NCBI GenBank assembly: GCA_016125155.1
Contig: WGMI01000002.1
Coordinates: 43,750 to 107,749 of the forward strand
Length of the DNA stretch: 64,000 nt
DNA from: a bacterium
GTDB lineage: Bacteria > Bacteroidota > Bacteroidia > Flavobacteriales > Schleiferiaceae
Direction: 5' to 3'
Shown: one piece after another, positions 39,501 to 49,165 of the stretch
How positions within the stretch are numbered: position 1 is the stretch's first letter
Layout of the letters: each line of letters starts with the position of its first letter
Made by a program: the position numbers and the translations under genes
The notes under the pieces: model-generated
Databases searched by the model: none
The model's input: only the letters and a program-made list of their open reading frames with translations
What the model was told of the DNA's origin: nothing

Positions 39501-39535
39501 AAAAAAACCGCCCCTACGGACTGTCGAAGCGGTTT
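39501..39535 (-). terminator. Rho-independent terminator after the sulfatase gene
   Basis: On the minus strand a seven-base-pair stem (AAACCGC with GCGGTTT, halves at 39529-39535 and 39505-39511) is followed by a run of seven T. It begins 28 bases after the sulfatase stop codon. Confidence 0.75.
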
Positions 39536-39562
39536 GGAAATGAAGTGTTCTGGGTTTTACGC

Positions 39563-41941
39563 CTATTTCCGAGCGAGGGTGACTTTCTTCAACGTACCGT
39601 TAAAGCGCGCCTTTCCGCGATACGACTCCGAAACCGGAGAATTGCTGTCGCCTCCAATGTCTCCCGGATCGTCGAGACCATAGGTATTCTCTTCGGTCTT
39701 TTCGATGCGCCCTTCGGCCATCTTGACACCATCGACCAAAATGGCCCCCATTCCCCCTTTGCCCCTTCCACCTCCATCGTAGGCGAAGTCGAAGGTGATT
39801 TTGTGGACACCCGGTTTGAGCTTTTGGGTCGCGGCAATACGGTAGCGCTCAATGCCCAACCAATTGTATTCAAACGTCGGCACCCCGTTGTTCAGGAACA
39901 GGCTCCAACCCCCAAAATCGCCCCCCTGACAGGCAATAACACCCTGTCCATTGGCCCCGATTTCCACCTCGGCCTCCACCGTATAGGAAGAATTCTTGAG
40001 GTTGATAAAAGCATTCTCGAGAATCTTGTACGCGGGGGCCCGATAGGTAACCGACGCTCTGCCTCCCAAAGCATCAGGACGGCCCGCAATCACATTGTCG
40101 AAACGCTCAATCGAACGGTCGTCGATGGGCAACACATGGTATTTGGCCGCTTCGGTCATAAAGAGTTTTTTGAGCTCTTCGAGTTTCTCCGGATTTTGCG
40201 CCGCCACGTTGTTGGCCTGACTGAAGTCCTCGTTGACATTGTACAGTTCCCATACATCCTCGGTCAAAGGACCGCGCGGATGCAGCTCCCAAGGCGCCTT
40301 GTGGATGGTCCCGGCAAACCAACCCTCGTGGTAGATGGCGCGGTTGCCAATCATCTCAAAATATTGGGTTTTGCGGGCGTCGGGAGCCTGAGCCTGATCG
40401 AACGAGTAGGCCATGCTGACCCCTTCGATGGGCCGCTGTTCGACACCATACACCATTTTAGGGGCGGGAACCCCTGCCGCCTCATACACCGTGGGCGCAA
40501 CGTCAATCACGTGGTGAAACTGAGAACGCACCTCGTTCTTGGCCTTGATGCCTTTGGGCCAGTGCATCACCATTCCATTCCGGGTACCGCCAAAATTGGA
40601 AGCCACCTGCTTGGTCCACGTAAACGGCGCATTTCCAGCCACCGCCCAACCCGCGGCAAAGTGGCTGTAGCACTCGTCGCTCCCGAGGGCTTCGATGCGT
40701 TCCAACTGCATTTCGAGGGTTTCCTGAATGCCATTGAAGTAGGTGTTTTCGTTGAACATCCCGATCGACCCCCCCTCGGCGCTCGAACCATTGTCTCCAA
40801 CGATGTACAAAAACAGGGTGTTGTCGAGTTCACCCATCTCTTCGAGCATGCTCACCAACCGACCGACTTCTTGGTCGGTGTGTTCGGCAAAACCGGCAAA
40901 GACCTCCATTTGTCGCTCAAACAGGCGCTTTTCGTCGGCCGTCAACGCCGCCCAATCTTTAATGGCCTCGGGCTTGGGCGCCAATTTGGTCCCTTTGGGC
41001 ACAACGCCCAGCTCGATCTGCCGCTCCAGGGTTTGCTCGCGCAAGGCATCCCAACCCATCGAAAACTGTCCTTTGTATTTGTCGATAAACGACTTGGGCG
41101 CGTGGTGCGGAGCGTGGGTAGCGCCCGTGGCGAAATAGACAAAGAAGGGCTTGTCCGGGGTTGTGGCTTGTTGGTTGCTGATCCACGACATGGCCTGATC
41201 GGTCATATCGGTGGTAAAATGGTAGTTGGGATCGCTGTCGTTGACATCCACCGGGGTGGTTCCATCAAAGACCAAGGGATGCCATTGGTTGGTCTCTCCC
41301 CCGATGAACCCGTAGAACTTCTCAAAACCCGATCCTGTGGGCCAGCGGTCGAAGGGACCGGAAACCGATACTTCCCAGGGGGCGGTTTCGTGGTATTTGC
41401 CGAAAGCGGCGGTGTTGTAGCCGTTCATGCGGAGCACATCGGGAATGGGGGTGATTGACTGGGGACGAGCACCGGTGTTGCCGGGAAAGGCAGTGGCGAT
41501 CTCCATGATGGCACCGGCGTTGTTCGAGTGGTGGTTGTAGCCCGTAATCAGCGCTGTACGCGTGGGAGAGCACAGGGCGGTGGTATGAAAGCGATTGTAT
41601 TTCAAACCATTGGCCGCCAATTTTTCGAGGGTGGGCATATGAATGGGACCCCCAAAAGCGCTGGAGTGGCCAAAACCGATGTCGTCGATGAGTACGATGA
41701 CGACGTTGGGGGCGTTTTCCGGGGCTCTGACCTCAAAACGCGCGGGCTTTTCGACGTTTCGGGCGTCGAGCTCGGTGATGGTCGCAGGCAGGGGTTCGTG
41801 GATGGGCAATACCGTCCTGTCCATTTGGGTGCTGCCTGCCACTTCTGAAGTCGGGGTTCCCCGGGTCTTTTCGGCGGGGGTACAACCGCTGAGCAAGGCC
41901 AGTGCGCAGATTGCTCCTACTGCTTTAATGGGTGATTTCAT
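39563..41941 (-). CDS. Arylsulfatase (lipoprotein, formylglycine type)
   Basis: A 792-residue alkaline-phosphatase-fold sulfatase. The signal ends in LALLSGC, giving a lipid-anchored cysteine at 20. The metal-binding VLIDDIGFGHSSAFGG precedes the sulfatase motif CSPTRTALITG (Cys about 124), whose cysteine becomes formylglycine. Further catalytic residues are in ATGATHAPHHAP. The C-terminal 200 residues form a beta-sandwich-like extension. It would remove sulfate from an organic sulfate ester outside the cell, probably a polysaccharide or aryl sulfate. No maturase is in the window. Long antisense frames occur but are shadows. Confidence 0.92.
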   Translation of the reverse strand: MKSPIKAVGAICALALLSGCTPAEKTRGTPTSEVAGSTQMDRTVLPIHEPLPATITELDARNVEKPARFEVRAPENAPNVVIVLIDDIGFGHSSAFGGPIHMPTLEKLAANGLKYNRFHTTALCSPTRTALITGYNHHSNNAGAIMEIATAFPGNTGARPQSITPIPDVLRMNGYNTAAFGKYHETAPWEVSVSGPFDRWPTGSGFEKFYGFIGGETNQWHPLVFDGTTPVDVNDSDPNYHFTTDMTDQAMSWISNQQATTPDKPFFVYFATGATHAPHHAPKSFIDKYKGQFSMGWDALREQTLERQIELGVVPKGTKLAPKPEAIKDWAALTADEKRLFERQMEVFAGFAEHTDQEVGRLVSMLEEMGELDNTLFLYIVGDNGSSAEGGSIGMFNENTYFNGIQETLEMQLERIEALGSDECYSHFAAGWAVAGNAPFTWTKQVASNFGGTRNGMVMHWPKGIKAKNEVRSQFHHVIDVAPTVYEAAGVPAPKMVYGVEQRPIEGVSMAYSFDQAQAPDARKTQYFEMIGNRAIYHEGWFAGTIHKAPWELHPRGPLTEDVWELYNVNEDFSQANNVAAQNPEKLEELKKLFMTEAAKYHVLPIDDRSIERFDNVIAGRPDALGGRASVTYRAPAYKILENAFINLKNSSYTVEAEVEIGANGQGVIACQGGDFGGWSLFLNNGVPTFEYNWLGIERYRIAATQKLKPGVHKITFDFAYDGGGRGKGGMGAILVDGVKMAEGRIEKTEENTYGLDDPGDIGGDSNSPVSESYRGKARFNGTLKKVTLARK

Positions 41942-42351
41942 GGGTTCCTTTGAGGGTTGGATTGGGTTTTGAAGATGGATGAGCGAATGTAAGAAAATAC
42001 CCCATCCTTAAAACGTGGCTCTTGAGCGTTCAAAACCGAATGCCCCCACGCTAGAACACCAAGGAAAGAACTTGAGACGTCTAGGGCGGATTTCTTTCCA
42101 AACCACGTCCCAGTCGCTCGCTTTCAGCGCGTGGCGCCTATTATGGAAGAAAATGAAGGATATCGGAATAGGACTACATTCAACAACCCATTTCGAATCG
42201 GTCCTTTCCGAGGAGAAAACTCGGAGGATAGTCGTCATTCGGCACAGCCGAGCGACTGCATTGCGGAAGATGTTCGCGCTAAAGCCGCTTCTCCGTCGCT
42301 CGCTTTCTAACCCAGTTCACACCAAGCTATAGGGCCGACTCTTATTCTCCC
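41942..42351. other. Intergenic region between sulfatase and glyA
   Basis: These 410 bases contain no gene I can support. Short frames exist on both strands but resemble nothing. On the minus strand, TACATTCG at 41984-41991 is one base from the -7 consensus and may serve the sulfatase gene. Confidence 0.4.
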
Positions 42352-43626
42352 CTACCACGCAAACAACGGACGTTCGCCCATAAAATCGGCGATGGCGTCT
42401 TCGATGCGCTCCAAATGGACCTCGTCTTCAGGGCGTTGCAAGGCCTCGTCAATCCACGAAACCACGGTCTCCATATCCGACTCCACCAACCCACGGGTCG
42501 TGATGGCCGGCGTACCAATCCGCATTCCCGACGTTACAAAGGGCGACTGGTCGTCGAAGGGCACCATGTTTTTGTTGATGGTAATCCCCGCCAAGCCCAA
42601 CGCTCTTTCCGCCGTCTTGCCCGTAATCCCCTTGTTGCGCAAGTCGATAAGCATAAGGTGGTTGTCGGTACCGCCAGAAATCACCTGATACCCCCGGTCC
42701 ACAAAGGCCGCCGCCATGGTCCGGGCATTTTTCTGCACCTGCAGCGCGTATTGGAAAAACCCGTCTTCCAACGCCTCTCCAAACGCCACCGCCTTGGACG
42801 CAATCACATGCTCGAGCGGTCCTCCCTGCGTTCCCGGAAAAACCGCCCCATCGATGACCGACGACATCATTCTCGGCTCGCCTTTGGGCGTTTTAAGCCC
42901 GAACGGATTTTCGAAATCGCGCCCCATCAAAATCAACCCCCCGCGCGGCCCCCTCAGCGTTTTGTGGGTCGTGGTCGTTACCAGATGGCAATGCGGAATC
43001 GGATCGTTGAGCAACCCCTTGGCGATGAGCCCCGCGGGATGGCTGATGTCCGCCAGGAGCATGGCCCCTACCGAATCGGCAATTTGACGGAACCGCGCAA
43101 AGTCCATATCGCGGGAATAGGCTGAGGCCCCGCATATCAACATCTTAGGCCTCCATTGGGCCACCTGATCGGCAATGCGGTCGTAGTCAAGCAAGCCCGT
43201 TTCGCGCTCTACCCCGTAGAAGCCGGGCTGATACAAACGGCCCGAAAAATTGACCGGCGAACCGTGGGTCAAATGCCCCCCATGGCTCAAATCGAAGCCC
43301 ATGATTTTATCTCCGGGCTGTAAACACGCCAAAAACACCGCGGCATTGGCTTGAGAGCCCGAATGCGGCTGCACATTGGCATAGTCGGCCCCAAACAACG
43401 CCTTGATGCGGTCGATGGCCAAGTTTTCCACCTCGTCTACCACGGCGCAGCCCCCATAATAGCGGCGGCCCGGATAGCCCTCGGCGTATTTGTTGGTCAA
43501 TACGGAGCCCATGGCGCGCATCACCGGGTCCGACACAAAATTTTCGGAAGCAATCAGTTCGAGCCCTTCGGTTTGGCGCTCGCGCTCGGCCTCGATCAAT
43601 TCAAAGAGTTGGCGGTCTTTATCCAT
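42352..43626 (-). CDS. glyA: Serine hydroxymethyltransferase
   Basis: A 424-residue PLP enzyme that interconverts serine and glycine with tetrahydrofolate, supplying one-carbon units. The PLP lysine is in [15 protein letters not shown] (about 222). Other family blocks are [24 protein letters not shown] and [10 protein letters not shown] -7 element lies five bases before the ATG, hinting at a leaderless transcript. It is divergent from fahA across 48 bases. Confidence 0.97.
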   Translation of the reverse strand: MDKDRQLFELIEAERERQTEGLELIASENFVSDPVMRAMGSVLTNKYAEGYPGRRYYGGCAVVDEVENLAIDRIKALFGADYANVQPHSGSQANAAVFLACLQPGDKIMGFDLSHGGHLTHGSPVNFSGRLYQPGFYGVERETGLLDYDRIADQVAQWRPKMLICGASAYSRDMDFARFRQIADSVGAMLLADISHPAGLIAKGLLNDPIPHCHLVTTTTHKTLRGPRGGLILMGRDFENPFGLKTPKGEPRMMSSVIDGAVFPGTQGGPLEHVIASKAVAFGEALEDGFFQYALQVQKNARTMAAAFVDRGYQVISGGTDNHLMLIDLRNKGITGKTAERALGLAGITINKNMVPFDDQSPFVTSGMRIGTPAITTRGLVESDMETVVSWIDEALQRPEDEVHLERIEDAIADFMGERPLFAW

Positions 43627-43630
43627 GGTT

Positions 43631-43638
43631 CAAAGGTA
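43631..43638 (-). promoter_or_regulatory. -7 element TACCTTTG for glyA
   Basis: On the minus strand, TACCTTTG matches the consensus and ends four bases before the glyA ATG. The transcript would begin at or near the start codon. Confidence 0.5.
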
Positions 43639-43649
43639 GACTGCTTGCC

Positions 43650-43657
43650 TATATTTG
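43650..43657 (+). promoter_or_regulatory. -7 element TATATTTG for fahA
   Basis: TATATTTG matches TAnnTTTG, 17 bases before the fahA ATG. It lies only 11 bases from the opposing glyA element, so the two promoters face away from one very small region. Confidence 0.5.
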
Positions 43658-43674
43658 GCGCAAACCACCCCTCG

Positions 43675-44955
43675 ATGCGCTTTGCCAACGAACCTGCCCG
43701 ACGTTCCTGGATCGACGTACCCTTGTTGAGCGATTTTCCCATTCAAAATCTGCCGTTTGGGGTATTTATCCCCACCGACGACGTCATTACCCTCGGAAGC
43801 CGCATCGGAGACACCGTGATCGATTTAAGCGCCCTGCACCAGCTCGGCTACTTTGAAGGCATCGAACTCCCGGCCGACGTGTTTTTGCAGGATTCGCTCA
43901 ACGAGTTCATCAGCATGGGTGCCGCCAAGTGTCGGGCTGTACGCGACCGATTGGCGTGGATTTTTGACGCCGACAACGACGAACTGAAGAACAACGAAGG
44001 CCACCGAAAGAACATCCTATTTCCGGCCGACGAGGTTCAGATGCTGATGCCGATCTACGTTCAGGACTATACCGACTTCTATTCGAGCCGGGAGCATGCC
44101 TCCAATGTGGGTTCTATGTTTCGCGATCCCAACAACCCTTTGTTGCCCAACTGGTTGCACATTCCCGTTGGCTACCACGGGCGGTCGTCGTCCATTGTAG
44201 TGAGCGGAGTCGACGTACAGCGGCCCAAAGGACAGATTCTCGAACCCGGCTCCGATCGACCCATTTTTGCCCCCAGTCGTCAGATGGACTTCGAGCTCGA
44301 AATGGCCTTCGTGACCTGCGAAGGAAAACCGCTTGGGCAATCGATTTCCATCGACGAAGCCGAAGAATACATCTTCGGGCTCTTGCTCTTCAACGACTGG
44401 TCCGCCCGAGACATTCAACGCTGGGAATACGTGCCCCTCGGACCCTTTTTGGGGAAGAACTTCGCCTCGAGTGTAAGCCCATGGATTGTGACCCTCGATG
44501 CCCTCGAGCCCTTCAGGTGCGAGGGCCCCGTACAAGATCCGCCTGTTTTGCCTTATTTGACACAGACCGGTGCCCACCACTTCGACATCGAACTCGAAGT
44601 GTGGATCGGAACGCCCACGGGGAGTTCGACCCGTGTGTGCCGGTCGAATACCCGCCATTTGTATTGGAGCATGGCGCAACAATTGGCCCACCATACCTCG
44701 AACGGCTGCAATGTGAACTGCGGAGACCTCATGGCCAGTGGCACCATCAGCGGCCCGACGCCCGACAGTTATGGTTCGATGCTCGAACTGGGTTGGAAAG
44801 GCGAGCGCCCGGTGGCCTTGAATGACGGAACCACCCGGCGCTTTCTCGAAGACGGAGACCTGGTCGAAATGCGCGCTTGGGGCGAGAAAAACGGAGTGCG
44901 CATTGGGTTCGGTTCCGTCCGCAGCCGGTTGTTGCCCGCCTCTGAAATCGTTTAA
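43675..44955 (+). CDS. fahA: Fumarylacetoacetase
   Basis: A 426-residue enzyme for the last step of tyrosine breakdown (fumarylacetoacetate to fumarate and acetoacetate). Recognisable are the N-terminal domain FPIQNLPFGVF, PVGYHGRSSSIV, DFELEMAFVT with metal-binding acidic residues, FNDWSARDIQRWEYVPLGPF and the C-terminal NCGDLMASGTISG. The ATG at 43675 is set by homology. The frame extends upstream into glyA antisense. Other tyrosine genes are not in the window. Confidence 0.93.
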   Translation: MRFANEPARRSWIDVPLLSDFPIQNLPFGVFIPTDDVITLGSRIGDTVIDLSALHQLGYFEGIELPADVFLQDSLNEFISMGAAKCRAVRDRLAWIFDADNDELKNNEGHRKNILFPADEVQMLMPIYVQDYTDFYSSREHASNVGSMFRDPNNPLLPNWLHIPVGYHGRSSSIVVSGVDVQRPKGQILEPGSDRPIFAPSRQMDFELEMAFVTCEGKPLGQSISIDEAEEYIFGLLLFNDWSARDIQRWEYVPLGPFLGKNFASSVSPWIVTLDALEPFRCEGPVQDPPVLPYLTQTGAHHFDIELEVWIGTPTGSSTRVCRSNTRHLYWSMAQQLAHHTSNGCNVNCGDLMASGTISGPTPDSYGSMLELGWKGERPVALNDGTTRRFLEDGDLVEMRAWGEKNGVRIGFGSVRSRLLPASEIV

Positions 44956-44973
44956 CGCCCCCGTTTTTGAAGA

Positions 44974-45636
44974 ATGATCCCTGAGAAGGTCATTGGGAAA
45001 GTCTTAGAGCATCCCTTTGTGAACGAGGCCAATCTGGAGCGGCTCTTTCAACTCGAACCCCGATTTGCGCAGGTGGTGGAACGCTATGGACATCCCCCCT
45101 CTTGGTCCCGTCCTCCCGGATTCGAAACCTTGGTGCGCATTGTCCTCGAACAACAGCTCAGTTTGGCCTCGGCCAAAGCCCATTTCGACCGCCTGAGAGA
45201 GCGGGCGGGAACGATCCACCCAGACCGGATGTACGAGCTGACAGAGGCCGATTGGACCTATGCGTCGGTGAGCAGGCAGAAGCGCACGTATGTACTCGCC
45301 TTGGCCGAGGCCGTTCAAAGGGGCACCCTGAACGGACTGTTGGAGTTGGACAATGCCCGTCGCCCCCGATTTGAAAAAGTCGATTTAATTCTTCTGAGCA
45401 TTAAAGGAATAGGGCCTTGGACTTCGAGTATTTATCAAATGATGTCGCTGGGGCATGCAGACCTGTTTCCCATGGGCGATGTGGCCTTGCGCACCTCGGT
45501 CTGGGAACAATTTGGGGTGCGGGAATATACTGGAATCGAGGCATTGAGTGCCGAATGGAAGCCCCTTCGGAGTCTTGCGGCGTTTTGCTTGTGGCAGGCG
45601 TATTTGGGCGAACGCCATCGAGTGGCCGACTATTGA
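44974..45636 (+). CDS. DNA-3-methyladenine glycosylase, AlkA-like HhH-GPD
   Basis: This 220-residue base-excision glycosylase has the helix-hairpin-helix (LLSIKGIGPWTSSIYQMMSL) and the catalytic aspartate motif FPMGDVALRTSV of the HhH-GPD superfamily. The opening FETLVRIVLEQQLSLASAKAHF is AlkA-like. There is no iron-sulfur cysteine cluster. It removes alkylated purines from DNA. It follows fahA by 18 bases and is probably transcribed with it, although no functional link is apparent. Convergent with the VWA gene. Confidence 0.87.
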   Translation: MIPEKVIGKVLEHPFVNEANLERLFQLEPRFAQVVERYGHPPSWSRPPGFETLVRIVLEQQLSLASAKAHFDRLRERAGTIHPDRMYELTEADWTYASVSRQKRTYVLALAEAVQRGTLNGLLELDNARRPRFEKVDLILLSIKGIGPWTSSIYQMMSLGHADLFPMGDVALRTSVWEQFGVREYTGIEALSAEWKPLRSLAAFCLWQAYLGERHRVADY

Positions 45637-45652
45637 CCCCGTCTTTGTGCGC

Positions 45653-47707
45653 TCAATAGACCCCGTGCCTGCGACGCAAATACCACTCCAACAACCAGAG
45701 CAATATCGCGCCCGCCAAAATCCATGGCCATTCCGCAAAAGACTCGGCACGGGTCCGCTCAACCCAGCGACCCGGAGCGGGATTCCGCACCAGGGCTTCG
45801 GCCAAGGCGCCCCAGGTCTCTTTCCCTTGGTAGAGCCACATCCGACCGCTCGAACTCCGCGCCAGGCTGCCGAGAATGGCCGTATCCGAACCCGATTGGA
45901 GGGCTTCTCGGGGTGTTTCGCCCACGGTAAAACGACCTGAGGCGGTCAATACCTCGTCCCCCAGTTGTGCCTTGACTTCAAATTGATGGAGCCCCGACCG
46001 GGATGGAACGGTGCGCCAAGCGTAGTCGCTTTGTTCTGCGAAGATCGCGTGCTCAGTGACCTTGCCCAAGGGATCGGCAAGGGTCAATGAAACCTTGGCT
46101 TGAACGCTGGGCTGGGCCGTTTGATCGAAAACCGTAGCGCGAATCAGCAAGGGCTCGTATCGCTCGACGGCCGAAGGATGGTCGAGCCGAAGCCGGTCGC
46201 GTTCAGGGCTAGACAACAAGTAACGGACCCAATCGGCGCAAAATCCTCCGAATGCCCCTGATTTCTCCCCGCTTTTCGACGCTTCCATAGGCCATTGCCA
46301 ATAGTCGCGACCCGTCCAGAAAGCCCATGGTCGCTGCTGCTCGTCTCGAAAGGCCAACATCAAGGGGCGGTCGCTCAGCAATCCGCCCACCTTTTGCCGG
46401 GCGGCCATGGCGACCCCCGAACCCAAGGTCCATCGCCCAAAAGGCACTTCGATTTTCGGCATTGGATCGAAGGCCGCGGGTTCGATTCTAAAGCGGCCAA
46501 AATCGGCATCCAGAGCCGCCTCTACCCGTTCAACACCCCCGTTGGAACCCGCAAAACGCACTTCCTTTTGCAATTCGGCGCACACCCCTAGCGAACGCGG
46601 TGTAGAGGCCCACAGCCAAACCCCGCCCTTGTGCACATTCAAGGCTTTTTGGAGCTGGGGTAAAGCAGCGGGATTCGGTTCGTACACCATCAAAACCGCG
46701 GCGTCCACCGCGGTAGGGAGGTTTTTTTCGGCAAACAACCGCACGCTGTGTCCACCGTTTTGCTCGAGGCCCCGGACCAGGGCTCCGATATCGGGATGGA
46801 CCGATCCGTAGACAATCCAGATTTCGGCCTTTTCGTTGATCACCAATACTGTGTGTCTGCGCAAGTTGTTGGCCGGGGCCGAGTCGGGGGAAGGTCCCTG
46901 AAGACGAATCGAGTAGACGTGCGTACCCGCACCAGGAGGCTTGGGAAAAAAGCGCATTTCGATGCGGCGATCGGGGGCATCGGGCACCCAAGTCCTTCGC
47001 TCCACGACGCGATCGGCTTCGAGCAGTTCTACCGTCCAGGTTTCGCCTGTACACCCCTTGGCGCGCAAAGCGGCTACGAGTTCTATCCGATTGTCTTTTT
47101 GCACCCGCTCGGGTCCGGAAAAATCAGACACCCAAGCATCTCGGCTCGACTCGGGCTTTCCAATGGCGACGGCATCGACCGGGCACAACCCAAACGACCT
47201 CGGTTCGCTTCCTTGATTCCAACGCCCGTCTGTTGCGAGCACCAAACCGGCCAGGCCCGATTCTATGCGCAGTTCGCGGTTGATCTGCCTGAGGGCCGAA
47301 GACAAATCGGTTCCATTTTCGCGAAACACGGGATCGTAGGCCTCGAGACGCGTTCCAAACTGGTAGGTACGCAATTCGTAGGTCGGTTCTACCGCTTCTT
47401 GAAACCCCTTGATTTGTTCTTTCAATGCAACCGTGTCGACGCCGGGATGCGCACCCATACTGCGGGACACATCGAGCACGAGGGCCAGAATGGGGGGCTT
47501 TTCCTCTGCAGTCGTGCGCAGCCAGACGGGTTGCAAGAGCAAAAAGACCAACAACCCTAGGGACAGGGCCCTCAAGACGGGAAGCAAGCCCCGAATGGGT
47601 CCGGGAACTCCTTCCAGCTTGTCATTGCGAAAATAGGCCAGTGCCGTTCCCAGCGGAATCAACAAAAGCAGCAGAAGACCAGGCCAGAGGGGTACGCCGA
47701 ATTGCAT
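45653..47707 (-). CDS. Membrane-anchored VWA-type protein (BatA-like)
   Basis: A 684-residue protein with two N-terminal membrane segments (about 8-25 and 41-62), a von Willebrand A-like domain starting PPILALVLDVSRSMGAH (MIDAS-type DxSxS-like motif with a methionine variant), and a long extracytoplasmic region. The C-terminus has a last membrane segment (LAGAILLWLLEWYLRR). Such proteins occur in Bacteroidota with BatA/aerotolerance or glutamine-amidotransferase-like domains, mostly of unknown role. It starts seven bases after fabG and is the last gene of the long minus-strand run from btuB. Confidence 0.72.
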   Translation of the reverse strand: MQFGVPLWPGLLLLLLIPLGTALAYFRNDKLEGVPGPIRGLLPVLRALSLGLLVFLLLQPVWLRTTAEEKPPILALVLDVSRSMGAHPGVDTVALKEQIKGFQEAVEPTYELRTYQFGTRLEAYDPVFRENGTDLSSALRQINRELRIESGLAGLVLATDGRWNQGSEPRSFGLCPVDAVAIGKPESSRDAWVSDFSGPERVQKDNRIELVAALRAKGCTGETWTVELLEADRVVERRTWVPDAPDRRIEMRFFPKPPGAGTHVYSIRLQGPSPDSAPANNLRRHTVLVINEKAEIWIVYGSVHPDIGALVRGLEQNGGHSVRLFAEKNLPTAVDAAVLMVYEPNPAALPQLQKALNVHKGGVWLWASTPRSLGVCAELQKEVRFAGSNGGVERVEAALDADFGRFRIEPAAFDPMPKIEVPFGRWTLGSGVAMAARQKVGGLLSDRPLMLAFRDEQQRPWAFWTGRDYWQWPMEASKSGEKSGAFGGFCADWVRYLLSSPERDRLRLDHPSAVERYEPLLIRATVFDQTAQPSVQAKVSLTLADPLGKVTEHAIFAEQSDYAWRTVPSRSGLHQFEVKAQLGDEVLTASGRFTVGETPREALQSGSDTAILGSLARSSSGRMWLYQGKETWGALAEALVRNPAPGRWVERTRAESFAEWPWILAGAILLWLLEWYLRRRHGVY

Positions 47708-47714
47708 GGACGAT

Positions 47715-48461
47715 TTAGGTCAACATCCCTCCGCACACGTTCAGCACTTGACCGGTGACGTAGGTGCTGAGATCGGAGCCCAAAAAGACGCAGGCATCGG
47801 CCACTTCTTCTGGGGTTCCTCCCCTTTTGAGCGGAATGCCTTCTTTCCACGCTTCGACGGTTTTGGGATCGAGCACTCCGGTCATTTCAGTTTCGATAAA
47901 TCCCGGGGCGATGGCGTTGCAGCGGATGTTTCTCGAACCGAGTTCGAGCGCCGTCGATTTGGTAAAACCGATGATGCCTGCCTTGCTCGCGGCGTAATTG
48001 GCCTGGCCGGCATTGCCTTTGACCCCGACCACAGAGCTGATGTTGACAATGGATCCACTCCGTTGCTTCATGAGGGTTTTGAGCGCGGCCTTGGTGGTAT
48101 TGAAAACCGAATACAAATTCACCTTTTGAACCCGGTCAAAATCCTCTGCCGACATGCGCAGCAACAAATTGTCTTTGGTGATGCCCGCGTTGTTGATCAA
48201 TACATCGAGCCGGCCAAAGCGATCGACGACTTGCTGAATGCAGGCTTCGGCTTGTTCGGCATCAGAGGCGTCTGACCGGAGGCCCAAGGCGCCTACGCCC
48301 AATGCCTGGAGTTCTTCTTCGAGCTTTTGGCCCTGTTCGACCGAACTGAGGTAGGTAAAGGCGACGTGGGCACCGTGTTCCGCAAATCGGAGTGCGATGG
48401 CGCGTCCAATGCCTTTGCTGGCGCCGGTGATGAGCGCCGTTTTGCCTTCGAGCAATTTCAT
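47715..48461 (-). CDS. fabG: 3-oxoacyl-[acyl-carrier-protein] reductase
   Basis: A 248-residue short-chain dehydrogenase. The NADPH-binding TGASKGIGRAIAL is at the N-terminus, the catalytic serine in NISSVVG, and tyrosine and lysine in NYAASKAGIIGF. The closing segment SDLSTYVTGQVLNVCGGM is typical FabG. It reduces 3-oxoacyl-ACP in fatty acid synthesis. ATG 48461 overlaps the barrel gene stop as ATGA. The frame above this is not real. Substrate assignment is by family. Confidence 0.92.
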   Translation of the reverse strand: MKLLEGKTALITGASKGIGRAIALRFAEHGAHVAFTYLSSVEQGQKLEEELQALGVGALGLRSDASDAEQAEACIQQVVDRFGRLDVLINNAGITKDNLLLRMSAEDFDRVQKVNLYSVFNTTKAALKTLMKQRSGSIVNISSVVGVKGNAGQANYAASKAGIIGFTKSTALELGSRNIRCNAIAPGFIETEMTGVLDPKTVEAWKEGIPLKRGGTPEEVADACVFLGSDLSTYVTGQVLNVCGGMLT

Positions 48462-49165
48462 GGAATCTGAATTTGGACGCCCAAGGTAAGCCCGAGTGCG
48501 CGGTAGTCGAGCGCGGCGTCGCTCAGTCGAAATTCTCCTTCTACGGGGACACCGTTGAGGCTCTCTCCGTAAAAACGCCCTTCGATGGGGGCCGATGAAC
48601 GTCCTGACAGCCACTCCAATCCAATGTTGTACCCCAGACGGTCATCCACATCGCGTTCATAGCGCACCGAGGCCATCCATCCGAGGGTGTTTCCCTGAGC
48701 GGCGCTGCTGGCCGTGCTCAACCGGGAATATTGGGTACTCGAAAACAGCCAGTCCTGCGCCAAACGCTCGTCGTCAACCTCATAAATCGAGTGGATGGCG
48801 GCAAAGCCTCCGGCGTTGAACTGGATTCGTTCGCGATCGCCCACCCCGACCGAATAACCCAGCGTCAAGGGAAACACAAAGCTGTGAAAAGGTCGGATCA
48901 GCGCACCGCTGGTCGGAAATCCCACGTCGCGCATCGACAATCCCGAGAGGCGATACCAGGTAAACCCGGTTTCTACCGACCAGGCATTCCGTTCAAAGAG
49001 TGCCGCCCTCAAGGCCAATGGCGGAACCGAAACCGCCATGGGGGCCTCCATGGGAAACAACACCCCGGCACCCAAGCCAATGTGCTGGGCCGTGGCCGCT
49101 TCTTGGAGTACCACCAGCATCCAAATGGCCCGCCAAGCGCTCCGGGGAGCTCTATAACGGATCAC
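48458..49165 (-). CDS. Outer-membrane barrel-like protein, unknown function
   Basis: A 235-residue protein from a GTG start overlapping the SPOR gene stop (GTGA). An N-terminal hydrophobic stretch (AIWMLVVLQEAATAQ) looks like a signal peptide. The remaining sequence alternates as beta strands, with LTLGYSVGVGDRERIQF and a final ALGLTLGVQIQIP. No family recognised. Located between SPOR and fabG genes. Confidence 0.6.
   Translation of the reverse strand: MIRYRAPRSAWRAIWMLVVLQEAATAQHIGLGAGVLFPMEAPMAVSVPPLALRAALFERNAWSVETGFTWYRLSGLSMRDVGFPTSGALIRPFHSFVFPLTLGYSVGVGDRERIQFNAGGFAAIHSIYEVDDERLAQDWLFSSTQYSRLSTASSAAQGNTLGWMASVRYERDVDDRLGYNIGLEWLSGRSSAPIEGRFYGESLNGVPVEGEFRLSDAALDYRALGLTLGVQIQIP

Noticed and set aside
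39545..41458. 637-codon open frame on the plus strand
   Set aside because: It lies antisense to the sulfatase gene, has no recognisable domain, and is explained by codon bias in the real gene.
42107..42310. Repeated GTCGCTCGCTTTC word in the glyA/sulfatase gap
   Set aside because: Only two short copies in one gap, with no flanking repeat or mobile-element structure.
43351..43674. N-terminal extension of fumarylacetoacetase
   Set aside because: Out-of-frame antisense reading of glyA. The family begins at the ATG at 43675.
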